From contig CAWGNN010000007.1 in the NCBI GenBank assembly GCA_963824105.1, positions 167,332-231,331 of the forward strand: a DNA stretch of 64,000 nt. The letters run 5' to 3'. Below, piece after piece: positions 35,482 through 43,059 of the stretch. The notes below the pieces were generated by a model. It saw only the letters and a list, made by a program, of their open reading frames with translations, was not told where the DNA came from and searched no databases. The translations under genes were made by a program, and so were the position numbers. Origin of the DNA: CAWDVB01 sp963824105 (lineage in GTDB: Bacteria > Actinomycetota > Actinomycetes > Propionibacteriales > Nocardioidaceae). Position 1 is the stretch's first letter. Every line of letters begins with the position of its first letter.

Positions 35482-36255
35482 ATGGATCCGGCAACCCTGA
35501 TCGGCATCGCGCTCGGCTTCGTTGTCATCGTCTCGGCCAACATGCTGGAGGGCGGCAGCCCGACGAGCCTGCTTCTCTTCGCTCCGATCCTGCTCGTGTT
35601 CGGCACGACCATCCTGGTCACCGTCGCCGGAGCCACCATGGCCGACGCCAAGAGCGCGGTGTTCTCGCTGGTCCGTGCCTTCAAGGGCAAGGCGCCCTCA
35701 TCGGCCGACGTCGTTCCCGTCGTGGTCTCCCTCGCCAACCGGGCCCGCAAGGAGGGTCTGCTCGCGCTCGAGGACTCGTTGCGGACCCTCGAGGACCCGT
35801 TCCTGGTCAAGGGCGTCACCATGGCCGTCGACGGGACCGACCCCGACGACCTGCGCGACATCCTCGAGGCCGAGGTGCACGCCAAGAAGGCGGCCGACAA
35901 GCACGCCGCGAAGTTCTTCTCCGACGCCGGCGGCTACGCCCCGACGATCGGGATCATCGGGACCGTCATGGGCCTGGTGCACGTGTTGGAGAACCTGGCC
36001 ACCCCCGACAAGCTCGGTCACCTGATCGCCGGTGCCTTCATCGCGACCTTGTGGGGCGTCCTCTCGGCGAACGTCATCTGGCTCCCGATCGGCAACCGGC
36101 TCAAGCGGCTCGGGGAGCTCGAGGCCATCCGGATGGAGCTGATCATCGAAGGTGTCATGGCGATCCAGGCGGGCCACAACCCGCGGGTGATCGCCCAGAA
36201 GCTGTCCTCCCTCCTCCCCGGCAACGGCCAGGCGAACGAGAAGGAGGCGGCCTGA
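35482..36255 (+). CDS. motA: Flagellar stator protein MotA
   Basis: 257 aa, four membrane segments. The cytoplasmic loop has RKEGLLALEDSLRTLEDPFL, and GGYAPTIGIIGTVMGLVHVL carries the conserved prolines and glycine of TM3. It forms the ion channel with MotB, encoded just downstream. Confidence 0.94.
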   Translation: MDPATLIGIALGFVVIVSANMLEGGSPTSLLLFAPILLVFGTTILVTVAGATMADAKSAVFSLVRAFKGKAPSSADVVPVVVSLANRARKEGLLALEDSLRTLEDPFLVKGVTMAVDGTDPDDLRDILEAEVHAKKAADKHAAKFFSDAGGYAPTIGIIGTVMGLVHVLENLATPDKLGHLIAGAFIATLWGVLSANVIWLPIGNRLKRLGELEAIRMELIIEGVMAIQAGHNPRVIAQKLSSLLPGNGQANEKEAA

Positions 36256-36256
36256 G

Positions 36257-37222
36257 GTGGCTCACAAGACCCGGGGCAAGGGCTCCCGGAAGTCCGACCA
36301 GAGCGAGGAGCACGAGAGCCACGAGCGGTGGCTGGTCACCTACGCGGACATGATCACTCTGCTCATGGTGCTGTTCATCGTGCTCTTCGCCATGAGCCAG
36401 GTGGACCAGAAGAAGTTCTATGCACTGCGCTACGGTCTGGCCGCCGGCTTCGGTCAGTCCACCTCCATCCTGGACGGCTCGCAGTCGCCCCTGTCCGAGC
36501 CGGGCTCGTCGCAGATCCAGCCGATCGCGCCACCCATGTCCGCCGACGTGGTGCCCCAGATCAACCAGATCATCGGAAACCCCCGCGTCGACCAACAGGT
36601 CGGCCAGCAGGTCGACCAGCAGATGCAGTCGATGGATCAGCGCGCCTACGCCCAGGCCCAGGCCGAGGCCGAGCGCCTTCAGCGACTCAGGGTGCGGCTG
36701 ATCTCGGCGTTGGCCAAGCGGGGCTACAAGAACGACGTGCGAACCGTGATCGACGGACGCGGCCTGGTGATCAGCCTGGTGTCACACCATGTCGTCTTCC
36801 CGGACAACCTGGCGACGCTCACCCCGCGGGGCAAGTACGTGATCAACGTGATCGCACCGGTGCTGCGCAGCATCAGCGACCCACTGAGCATCGAGGGTCA
36901 CACCAACCAGGTGAAGGTCAAGCCGAAGTACTACCCGACCGACTGGGAGCTGTCCGCGGCCCGAGCGGGCACGGTGCTGCACTACCTGCACCAGCACTCG
37001 GGCATCGCCACCGACCGGCTCGAGCTGGCCGCCTGGGGACACACCAAGCCACTGGTCGATCCCTCGAAGCCGGGATCCCAGGAGCTGAACAAGCGGGTGG
37101 ACATCATCGTCCGCTCGTCGCTGAGCGACCAGAGCGCGGCCCTGCTCGAACAGGCCGCCAAGGCGGCCGAGGCCCAGGCCCGAGCCGCGACCCAAGCCCA
37201 GAGCCAGACCCCCAAGAACTAG
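36257..37222 (+). CDS. motB: Flagellar stator protein MotB
   Basis: 321 aa. One membrane helix with the proton-binding Asp31 in the YADMITLLMVLFIVLFAMS segment, a plug/linker region, and a C-terminal OmpA-like peptidoglycan-binding domain (LSIEGHTNQVKVKPKYYPTD, ELSAARAGTVLHYLHQHSGI). A polar residue of the sodium type is not obvious near the Asp, favouring proton drive. GTG start after AAGGAGG. Confidence 0.93.
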   Translation: MAHKTRGKGSRKSDQSEEHESHERWLVTYADMITLLMVLFIVLFAMSQVDQKKFYALRYGLAAGFGQSTSILDGSQSPLSEPGSSQIQPIAPPMSADVVPQINQIIGNPRVDQQVGQQVDQQMQSMDQRAYAQAQAEAERLQRLRVRLISALAKRGYKNDVRTVIDGRGLVISLVSHHVVFPDNLATLTPRGKYVINVIAPVLRSISDPLSIEGHTNQVKVKPKYYPTDWELSAARAGTVLHYLHQHSGIATDRLELAAWGHTKPLVDPSKPGSQELNKRVDIIVRSSLSDQSAALLEQAAKAAEAQARAATQAQSQTPKN

Positions 37223-37253
37223 TGGTCGAAGAACGAGCTGAGGAGACACCACC

Positions 37254-37709
37254 ATGTCCGTGACCGCGATGGCACCCCAGCAGGCTGAGAAGGAGGAGAC
37301 CGGCGGCAAGAAGAAGGGCAAGAAGAAGCTCTTCTTGATCGTCGGAGCCCTCGTCGTCCTGCTCGGCCTGGGAGGAGCCGGCTACTGGTTCTTCCTGAAG
37401 CCGGCTGGTGGCCCGCCGCCCCCGCCCCAGCCGGGCGCCGTGGTCAAGCTGGACCCGATCCAGATCAACCTGGAAGGCGGCCACTACCTGCGGATCGGCA
37501 TCGCACTGCAGATGACCAGCGACGCGTCCGAAGTGGACGGCAGCAAGGCGCTCGACGCCACGATCTCCCTGTTCAGCGGGAGGTCGATGGTGGACCTGGC
37601 CAACACCAGCGACCGCGAGGGGCTGAAGAAGCAGCTGGCCGGGCAGTTGTCCGAGCTGTACGACGGGAAGGTGATGGGCGTCTACTTCACCGACTTCGTC
37701 ACCCAGTAG
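37254..37709 (+). CDS. fliL: Flagellar basal body-associated protein FliL
   Basis: 151 aa. Lys-rich cytoplasmic start (KKKGKKKLF), one TM (about 26-47), a proline-rich linker and a periplasmic-type FliL domain (INLEGGHYLRIGIALQMTSD, REGLKKQLAGQLSELYDGKV). It supports stators at high load. Clear GAGGAG ribosome-binding site. Confidence 0.88.
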   Translation: MSVTAMAPQQAEKEETGGKKKGKKKLFLIVGALVVLLGLGGAGYWFFLKPAGGPPPPPQPGAVVKLDPIQINLEGGHYLRIGIALQMTSDASEVDGSKALDATISLFSGRSMVDLANTSDREGLKKQLAGQLSELYDGKVMGVYFTDFVTQ

Positions 37710-37762
37710 ACCCCGCGCGCACGGCGTCTCCCTCAGCGGCGCTGTGTGTACGGGAAGACTGC

Positions 37763-37789
37763 TCAACTTGTCGCGCTGCGGGCCGATGA
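37763..37789 (+). promoter_or_regulatory. Sigma-28-like promoter for fliM
   Basis: TCAA, 15 nt, GCCGATGA. It ends 7 nt before the fliM GTG at 37797, so the predicted transcript begins at or next to the start codon. Confidence 0.6.
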
Positions 37790-37796
37790 GCCCCCC

Positions 37797-38735
37797 GTGA
37801 CCACTTCGACGCGTCCGAGAAGTGCGGTGCGCCGCCGGGTCGGTGCTGCCGACGCGACCGCGTACGACTTCACGCGGCCGATCCAGCTGTCCCGCGAGCA
37901 CTCGCGGATGCTGCAGGTGTGCTTCGACGGCTTCGCGCGCCAGGCGACGACGGTCTTCACCTCGTCGTTGCGGACCGTCAGCGCTGTGTCCATGGTCTCG
38001 ATCGAACAGCGCAGCTACGCGGAGTACATCGAGGCATTGGACAGCTCGACGTACATGACGATCTTCACGATCGACCCCATGCCCGGCTCCGGTGTCGTCG
38101 AGATGCCGCTCACCGCCACCATGTCGTGCGTCGACCATCTCCTGGGCGGCCCTGGATCGAGCAACCAGCCGGCTCGGCCGCTGAGCGAGATCGAGAGCGG
38201 CGTCCTCCGCAACCTCATCGACCGGCTCCTCGGCGAGCTCCACTACTCGATGTCGGAGATCGTGGACATCGATGCGAACGTGCGCGGCATCGAGTACAGC
38301 CCCCAGTTCGCCCAGGTCTCGAGCGCCGCCGATGTGGTCGTGGTGGTGACCTTCGAGCTGAGGATCGACGAGGCCACCCACCGGATGACGATCTGCCTGC
38401 CGTTCAATGCGCTACTCCCCCACCTCCTCACCGCGGCGCGACCCGACGCGGTGTCCGAGCGGGAGCGCAACCAGCGTGAGACCGCGCTGGAGCGCCTCGA
38501 CGGCCAGATGCGCGAGGTAGCGGTCGACGTCGCCGTCCAGCTGCGACCCACGAGCCTGCCCGCCGAGGCACTCGAGGCGATGCGCCCCGGCAGCGTCCTG
38601 CGACTGAGCCACCCGGCCTCGGCGCCCCTCGACGTCACTCTCGACAACAAGGTGTTCGCACATGCAACCCCCGGCACCCACCGGCGCAAGCTCGCGGCCC
38701 TGATCGTCGCCACCCCGGAGAAGGAGACCCGATGA
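37797..38735 (+). CDS. fliM: Flagellar motor switch protein FliM
   Basis: 312 aa. CheC-like middle domain (LQVCFDGFARQATTVFTSSL, MPLTATMSCVDHLLGGPGSS, LSEIESGVLRNLIDRLLGEL) and C-terminal SpoA domain. The N-terminal CheY-binding peptide (LSQxEID type) is not seen, matching the absence of chemotaxis genes here. The frame is open to 37746, but GTG 37797 lies just past the predicted promoter. Coupled to fliN by ATGA. Confidence 0.92.
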   Translation: MTTSTRPRSAVRRRVGAADATAYDFTRPIQLSREHSRMLQVCFDGFARQATTVFTSSLRTVSAVSMVSIEQRSYAEYIEALDSSTYMTIFTIDPMPGSGVVEMPLTATMSCVDHLLGGPGSSNQPARPLSEIESGVLRNLIDRLLGELHYSMSEIVDIDANVRGIEYSPQFAQVSSAADVVVVVTFELRIDEATHRMTICLPFNALLPHLLTAARPDAVSERERNQRETALERLDGQMREVAVDVAVQLRPTSLPAEALEAMRPGSVLRLSHPASAPLDVTLDNKVFAHATPGTHRRKLAALIVATPEKETR

Positions 38736-39559
38736 CCGTCACCCCCGTGGAGCTCGACGCCAGCCACGCAGAGGCCGCCGCGAACGCCGCCTGCCAGGTG
38801 CTGCCGTCCGCCGACCAGCTCACCGCAGCACCCGCCCAGCCGGGCAACCCCCACGTTGCCTCCTCGTTCGCCGGTGCCGCGATCAGCCGGATCCAGGGAG
38901 GGGCCGAGGGACTCGTCGGTGTCCTCGTCGGCCAGGACCTGGTCAACGCCCTGAGCTCCTCCCCGCTGGGCGGGCTGGACCTCGGCGCGGCCGTCCAGCC
39001 TGCGCTCGACGCGGCCGCGACGGCGCTGGGCGGCAACGCCACCGCAGCAGAGGTGATCGAGTGTGAGGCAGTCGCCGACTACTTCGGCGAGACCTTCCAT
39101 GTCGTCCCCCTGATCGGCTCCGGCATCGTCGCGGCCGTACTGGTCGGCGCCGGCGGAGCCGCCGCGTCGGGACCCGTGGTGGTCGCCGACCCCGAGCCCA
39201 CAGCAGCGGATCAGGACGTGCCGGAGGCCGATGACGAGCCGGCGACTCCGGTCACCACTGCCGACATGCAGACGCCGATCAGCGCTCAGCCCCATCACGG
39301 CCAGATCCCCAACCGGGGCATCGAGATGCTCCACGGCGTGGTCATGGACGTCACCGTCGAGCTCGGCCGCACGCGGATGAGCGTGCGGGACCTGCTCGCG
39401 CTGGCCCCGGGGACCGTCCTGGAGCTGGACCGGGCGGCCGGCAGCCCGGCCGACCTCCTGGTCAACGGAAGGCTGATCGCACGCGGCGAGGTCGTCGTGG
39501 TCGACGAGGACTTCGGCCTCCGGGTCACCGAGATCGTCGCCATGCCGAGCAAGGGCTGA
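38732..39559 (+). CDS. fliN: Flagellar motor switch protein FliN with long N-terminal domain
   Basis: 275 aa, about twice a minimal FliN. The C-terminal about 85 residues are the SpoA/FliN domain (MLHGVVMDVTVELGRTRMSV, LAPGTVLELDRAAGSPADLL, VVDEDFGLRVTEIV). The N-terminal about 150 residues have a CheC/FliY-like layout but no convincing phosphatase motif (acidic-x3-E-x2-N), so this resembles a FliY that lost CheY-P phosphatase activity. A Pro/Ala linker joins the two. Confidence 0.88.
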   Translation: MTVTPVELDASHAEAAANAACQVLPSADQLTAAPAQPGNPHVASSFAGAAISRIQGGAEGLVGVLVGQDLVNALSSSPLGGLDLGAAVQPALDAAATALGGNATAAEVIECEAVADYFGETFHVVPLIGSGIVAAVLVGAGGAAASGPVVVADPEPTAADQDVPEADDEPATPVTTADMQTPISAQPHHGQIPNRGIEMLHGVVMDVTVELGRTRMSVRDLLALAPGTVLELDRAAGSPADLLVNGRLIARGEVVVVDEDFGLRVTEIVAMPSKG

Positions 39560-39561
39560 CG

Positions 39562-39975
39562 GTGGTCGAACTCGTCCTGAGGCTGGTCTTCTCCCTCCTG
39601 GTCGTCCTCGGTCTGCTGCTGCTGCTCGCGCGGCTGGCCCAGCGCCGGTTCCGCGGGGGGAACGGCGCGCTGATCCGCGTCGTCGCCCGGCAGCCACTCA
39701 GCCGCAGCTCGGCGATCGCGGTGGTCAACGTCGCCGATCGGATCCTCGTGGTCGGGACCACCGAGAACGGCATCTCGCTGCTGACCGAGCTCGACGCCGA
39801 CTCGCTCGAGGTGGAGCCGCTCGAGCTCGCCGGGACCACAACGCCGGTCCCAGCTCAGACGCCGCAGTCGGGTCCGCTCGGCGGATCGATCCTTTCACCG
39901 CAGACATGGAAGCAGGCCATGATGGCCGCTCAGCGAGGGCACCGGACGCCCGGGGACAACTTCGTGGAGCCCTGA
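39562..39975 (+). CDS. fliO: Flagellar biosynthesis protein FliO
   Basis: 137 aa. One N-terminal TM (VELVLRLVFSLLVVLGLLLL), then a basic stretch and a small SpoA-like domain (ISLLTELDADSLEVEPLEL). FliO helps assemble the FliP ring. GTG start 2 bp after the fliN stop; overlaps fliP by one base. Confidence 0.82.
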   Translation: MVELVLRLVFSLLVVLGLLLLLARLAQRRFRGGNGALIRVVARQPLSRSSAIAVVNVADRILVVGTTENGISLLTELDADSLEVEPLELAGTTTPVPAQTPQSGPLGGSILSPQTWKQAMMAAQRGHRTPGDNFVEP

Positions 39976-40769
39976 TGAACCGGCTGTCGCCGCGGTGGAC
40001 CCGTTGGGCCGCCCTGGTCGGCGTTCTCGTGCCCGTGGTGCTCTTCGCATCCGCCGGCGCCGCCGCAGCGAGCCCGAACGGACCCCAGGGGCCCGGCAGC
40101 GGACCCACCGACATCAACGTGTCGCTGTCCGGCCTCTCGAACTCGCCGAGCACCTCGGTCGTCGTCATCTTGGGTCTCACCCTGCTGAGCCTGGCTCCAG
40201 CGATCCTGCTGACGATGACCAGCTTCACCAAGGTGTTGGTCGTCTTGGGCCTGACCCGCAACGCGCTCGGCCTGCAGCAGACTCCGCCGAACCAGGTGCT
40301 CGCCGGTCTTGCGCTGTTCCTCAGCATCTTCATCATGGCTCCGGTGCTGAGCGCGGTGAACGACGCCGGGGTCCAGCCCTACCTGCACGGCGACCTGCCC
40401 GCATCGCAGGCGATCGAAGCCGGGGTCAAGCCGTTGAAGTCGTTCATGATCGCCCACACAGGGGACAGCGAGCTGATCCTGCTGACCAGCGTCGCCGGGC
40501 GCGACCTCCCCGCGAACCACGACGACGTCGGCCTGGCGACACTGATCCCGGCGTTCATCCTGAGCGAGCTGAAGCAGGCCTTCATCATCGGCTTCATCAT
40601 CTTCATCCCGTTCCTGGTGATCGACATCGTCGTCAGCGGTGCCCTGATGGCGCTGGGCATGATGATGATGCCGCCGGTGATGGTGTCGCTGCCGTTCAAG
40701 CTGCTCCTGTTCGTCCTCGTCGACGGCTGGGGCCTGGTCATCACGTCGCTCGTCCAGAGCTACCGGTAG
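39975..40769 (+). CDS. fliP: Flagellar export gate protein FliP
   Basis: 264 aa. A cleavable signal peptide (about 1-34, ending ASAGAAAAS) is followed by LAPAILLTMTSFTKVLVVLG, TPPNQVLAGLALFLSIFIMA, FILSELKQAFIIGFIIFIPF and MMMPPVMVSLPFKLLLFVLV. All family signatures are present. Core of the export gate with FliQ and FliR. Confidence 0.96.
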   Translation: MNRLSPRWTRWAALVGVLVPVVLFASAGAAAASPNGPQGPGSGPTDINVSLSGLSNSPSTSVVVILGLTLLSLAPAILLTMTSFTKVLVVLGLTRNALGLQQTPPNQVLAGLALFLSIFIMAPVLSAVNDAGVQPYLHGDLPASQAIEAGVKPLKSFMIAHTGDSELILLTSVAGRDLPANHDDVGLATLIPAFILSELKQAFIIGFIIFIPFLVIDIVVSGALMALGMMMMPPVMVSLPFKLLLFVLVDGWGLVITSLVQSYR

Positions 40770-40781
40770 GCGGGCCGTGAC

Positions 40782-41051
40782 ATGACCGACACCCAGATCA
40801 TCGAGCTGGCGACGGAGACCATGATCGTTGCCCTCAAGCTGTCCGCCCCGATCCTCCTGACCGCGCTGAGCATCGGCTTCACCATCTCGCTGTTCCAGTC
40901 GATGACCCAGATCCAGGAGTTCACCCTCAGCTTCGTCCCGAAGGTGGTGGGCGTCGGCTTGGCTCTGCTGATCTCCGGCAACTGGATGCTGCACACGATG
41001 ATCACCTTCACCGTCCAGCTCTTCGACAAGCTGCCGAGCCTGCTGGGTTGA
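40782..41051 (+). CDS. fliQ: Flagellar export gate protein FliQ
   Basis: 89 aa with two membrane helices. LSAPILLTALSIGFTISLFQ followed by SMTQIQEFTLSFVPKVVGVG is the FliQ signature. It directly follows fliP. Confidence 0.94.
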   Translation: MTDTQIIELATETMIVALKLSAPILLTALSIGFTISLFQSMTQIQEFTLSFVPKVVGVGLALLISGNWMLHTMITFTVQLFDKLPSLLG

Positions 41052-41064
41052 GGCGGCCCTCCCC

Positions 41065-41829
41065 ATGACGCTCACCGTCACCGGCGTCCCGCTGGTCACC
41101 TATCTGCTGGCGTCCTTGCGGATCATCGCCTGGCTCTTCGTGGTCCCGCCGTTCTCCTTGAAGACGATCCCGGTCGCGAGCCGGATCGTGATGTCGCTGG
41201 GACTCGCCTTCGCGGTCGGCACCCGGCTGACGACCGGAGTGCCGAGCGGGATGGTGGAGCTGGCGATCACGGCCGTCACTCAGGTCTTCATCGGCCTGGC
41301 GATGGGTTTCGTCACCTACCTGCTCTTCGAGGCCGTCACGGCGGCAGGCAGTCTCATCGACGTCTTCGGCGGCTTCTCGCTCGCCTCGGCCTTCGATCCG
41401 CTGACGCTGAACCAGAACTCCGTCTTCGGCCGCTTCCACCAGATGCTCATGGTCATGCTCCTCTTCGCGACCGGCGGGCACCTGATCGTCATCGGCGGAA
41501 TGCTGAAGTCGTTCGACGTCCTGCCGGTCGGCGACAGCCCGGTCTTGACCAGCGCCCCTGACGTCCTCAACACCGCGTTCTCGATGTTCTTCCTCACCGC
41601 GGTGCAGATCGCGATGCCGATGATCGCGGTGATGTTCCTGGCCGACATGTCGCTGGCGCTGCTGACCAAGGTGGCGCCCCAGCTCAACGCCATCCAGGTG
41701 ATGTTCCCGGCGAAGATCGGGCTCACCTTGCTGCTCATCGGCCTGTCCTTCCCGGTGCTCCCCGAGGCCGTCAACCGCATCGTCGACCTCGCGGGACAGG
41801 CGATGTCGACTCTGGTGACCGGCTCATGA
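41065..41829 (+). CDS. fliR: Flagellar export gate protein FliR
   Basis: 254 aa, about six membrane segments. LRIIAWLFVVPPFSLKTIPV, AMGFVTYLLFEAVTAAGSLI and PQLNAIQVMFPAKIGLTLLL are typical. The last 4 bp overlap flhB. Confidence 0.93.
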   Translation: MTLTVTGVPLVTYLLASLRIIAWLFVVPPFSLKTIPVASRIVMSLGLAFAVGTRLTTGVPSGMVELAITAVTQVFIGLAMGFVTYLLFEAVTAAGSLIDVFGGFSLASAFDPLTLNQNSVFGRFHQMLMVMLLFATGGHLIVIGGMLKSFDVLPVGDSPVLTSAPDVLNTAFSMFFLTAVQIAMPMIAVMFLADMSLALLTKVAPQLNAIQVMFPAKIGLTLLLIGLSFPVLPEAVNRIVDLAGQAMSTLVTGS

Positions 41830-42983
41830 GCGGCGAGAAGACCGAGAAGCCCACCGCCCGCCGACGCAAGGAGTCGCGCAAGGAAGGTCAGGTACCACGC
41901 ACCCAGGAGCTCGGCGCCTGGGCCGCCGTACTGCTGTTCGTCCTCGCCCTGCGGCCGCTGGTGAGCCACGAGCTCGGTGCGCTGATCGCACTCTTCAAGC
42001 AGGCCACCGAGATCATCGGCCATCCGACGGCGGCGGGCGCGTTGACCCTGCTCCAGGACGGGATGACCCACGCGTTCCTCACCCTGATCATGCTGAGCGC
42101 GGGCGTGATGGTGGTCGGGGTGGCCTCCGCCCTCGCGCAGGGCGGCTTCTACCTGGCGACCAAGGCGGTCAAGCCGAAGTTCTCCAAGCTCAACCCGATC
42201 AAGGGCGCCAAGCGGATCTTCGGCCCGCACGGCCTCTGGGAGGGCGTGAAGATGCTCGTCAAGAGCACGATCGTCGCTCTGCTCGGGTATGTCGCGGTCC
42301 GCTCGGTGATGCCGCTGATCGGGGGCTTCGTCCCGACCGGGACCGTCTTGCGAGTCGTCTTCTCCGGCGTCACCGGCCTGATGCGCAACATCGCGCTGGC
42401 CGCTCTCCTGATGGCCGGCGCCGACTACGCGTTCCAACGTCGACGCGTCGGCAAGCAGGTCCGGATGAGCAAGGACGAGGTCAAGCAGGAGTTCAAGCAG
42501 CAGGAGGGCGACCCGCTGGTGAAGAGCGCCATCCGCTCGCGCCAGCTGGCGATGGCTCGGCAGCGGATGATGGCCGACGTGCCCACGGCCGACGTGGTCC
42601 TGGTCAACCCGACCCACATCGCCATCGCGCTTCGCTACGCCCCGGAGAAGGGGGCTCCGCAGGTCGTGGCCCGTGGCGCGGGGGTCGTCGCCGCCAGGAT
42701 CAGGGAGAAGGCCGCCGAGCACCGCATCACGGTCGTGCGCGACGTCCCGCTCGCTCGCGCTCTCTACTCATCGTGCAAGGTCGGCCAAGAGATCCCCCGG
42801 GAGCTCTTCGCCGCGGTCGCCCAGGTGCTGGCGTATGTCATCTCGCGCCGAGCCCGCGGATTCTCCGGAGGGGACCTGGATTCTCCCCGCACTGACGAGG
42901 CTCCGCTGCCGACGGTCACCTCGGCGGACCGAAGGAGAGCCCGCATCGCAGACCGCTCAAGTGGCGCGGCTTCCGGCCGATGA
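41826..42983 (+). CDS. flhB: Flagellar export switch protein FlhB
   Basis: 385 aa. Basic N-terminus (TEKPTARRRKESRKEGQVPR), four membrane segments and a cytoplasmic domain with the autocleavage motif at Asn261-Pro262 in VVLVNPTHIAIALRY. The tail after about residue 345 is variable. Its stop overlaps the flhA promoter. Confidence 0.95.
   Translation: MSGEKTEKPTARRRKESRKEGQVPRTQELGAWAAVLLFVLALRPLVSHELGALIALFKQATEIIGHPTAAGALTLLQDGMTHAFLTLIMLSAGVMVVGVASALAQGGFYLATKAVKPKFSKLNPIKGAKRIFGPHGLWEGVKMLVKSTIVALLGYVAVRSVMPLIGGFVPTGTVLRVVFSGVTGLMRNIALAALLMAGADYAFQRRRVGKQVRMSKDEVKQEFKQQEGDPLVKSAIRSRQLAMARQRMMADVPTADVVLVNPTHIAIALRYAPEKGAPQVVARGAGVVAARIREKAAEHRITVVRDVPLARALYSSCKVGQEIPRELFAAVAQVLAYVISRRARGFSGGDLDSPRTDEAPLPTVTSADRRRARIADRSSGAASGR
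42957..42983 (+). promoter_or_regulatory. Sigma-28-like promoter for flhA
   Basis: TCAA, 15 nt, GCCGATGA, inside the end of flhB; the -10 contains the flhB stop codon. It would separate flhA expression from the fliM-flhB operon. Leader about 70 nt. Confidence 0.5.
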
Positions 42984-43059
42984 GGGCAACGTAGCCAGGA
43001 GGGCCACCCGAGGCAGCAGGGACGCCGCAGATGTCCGGTGACCCTGAAAGGCCATCCTC

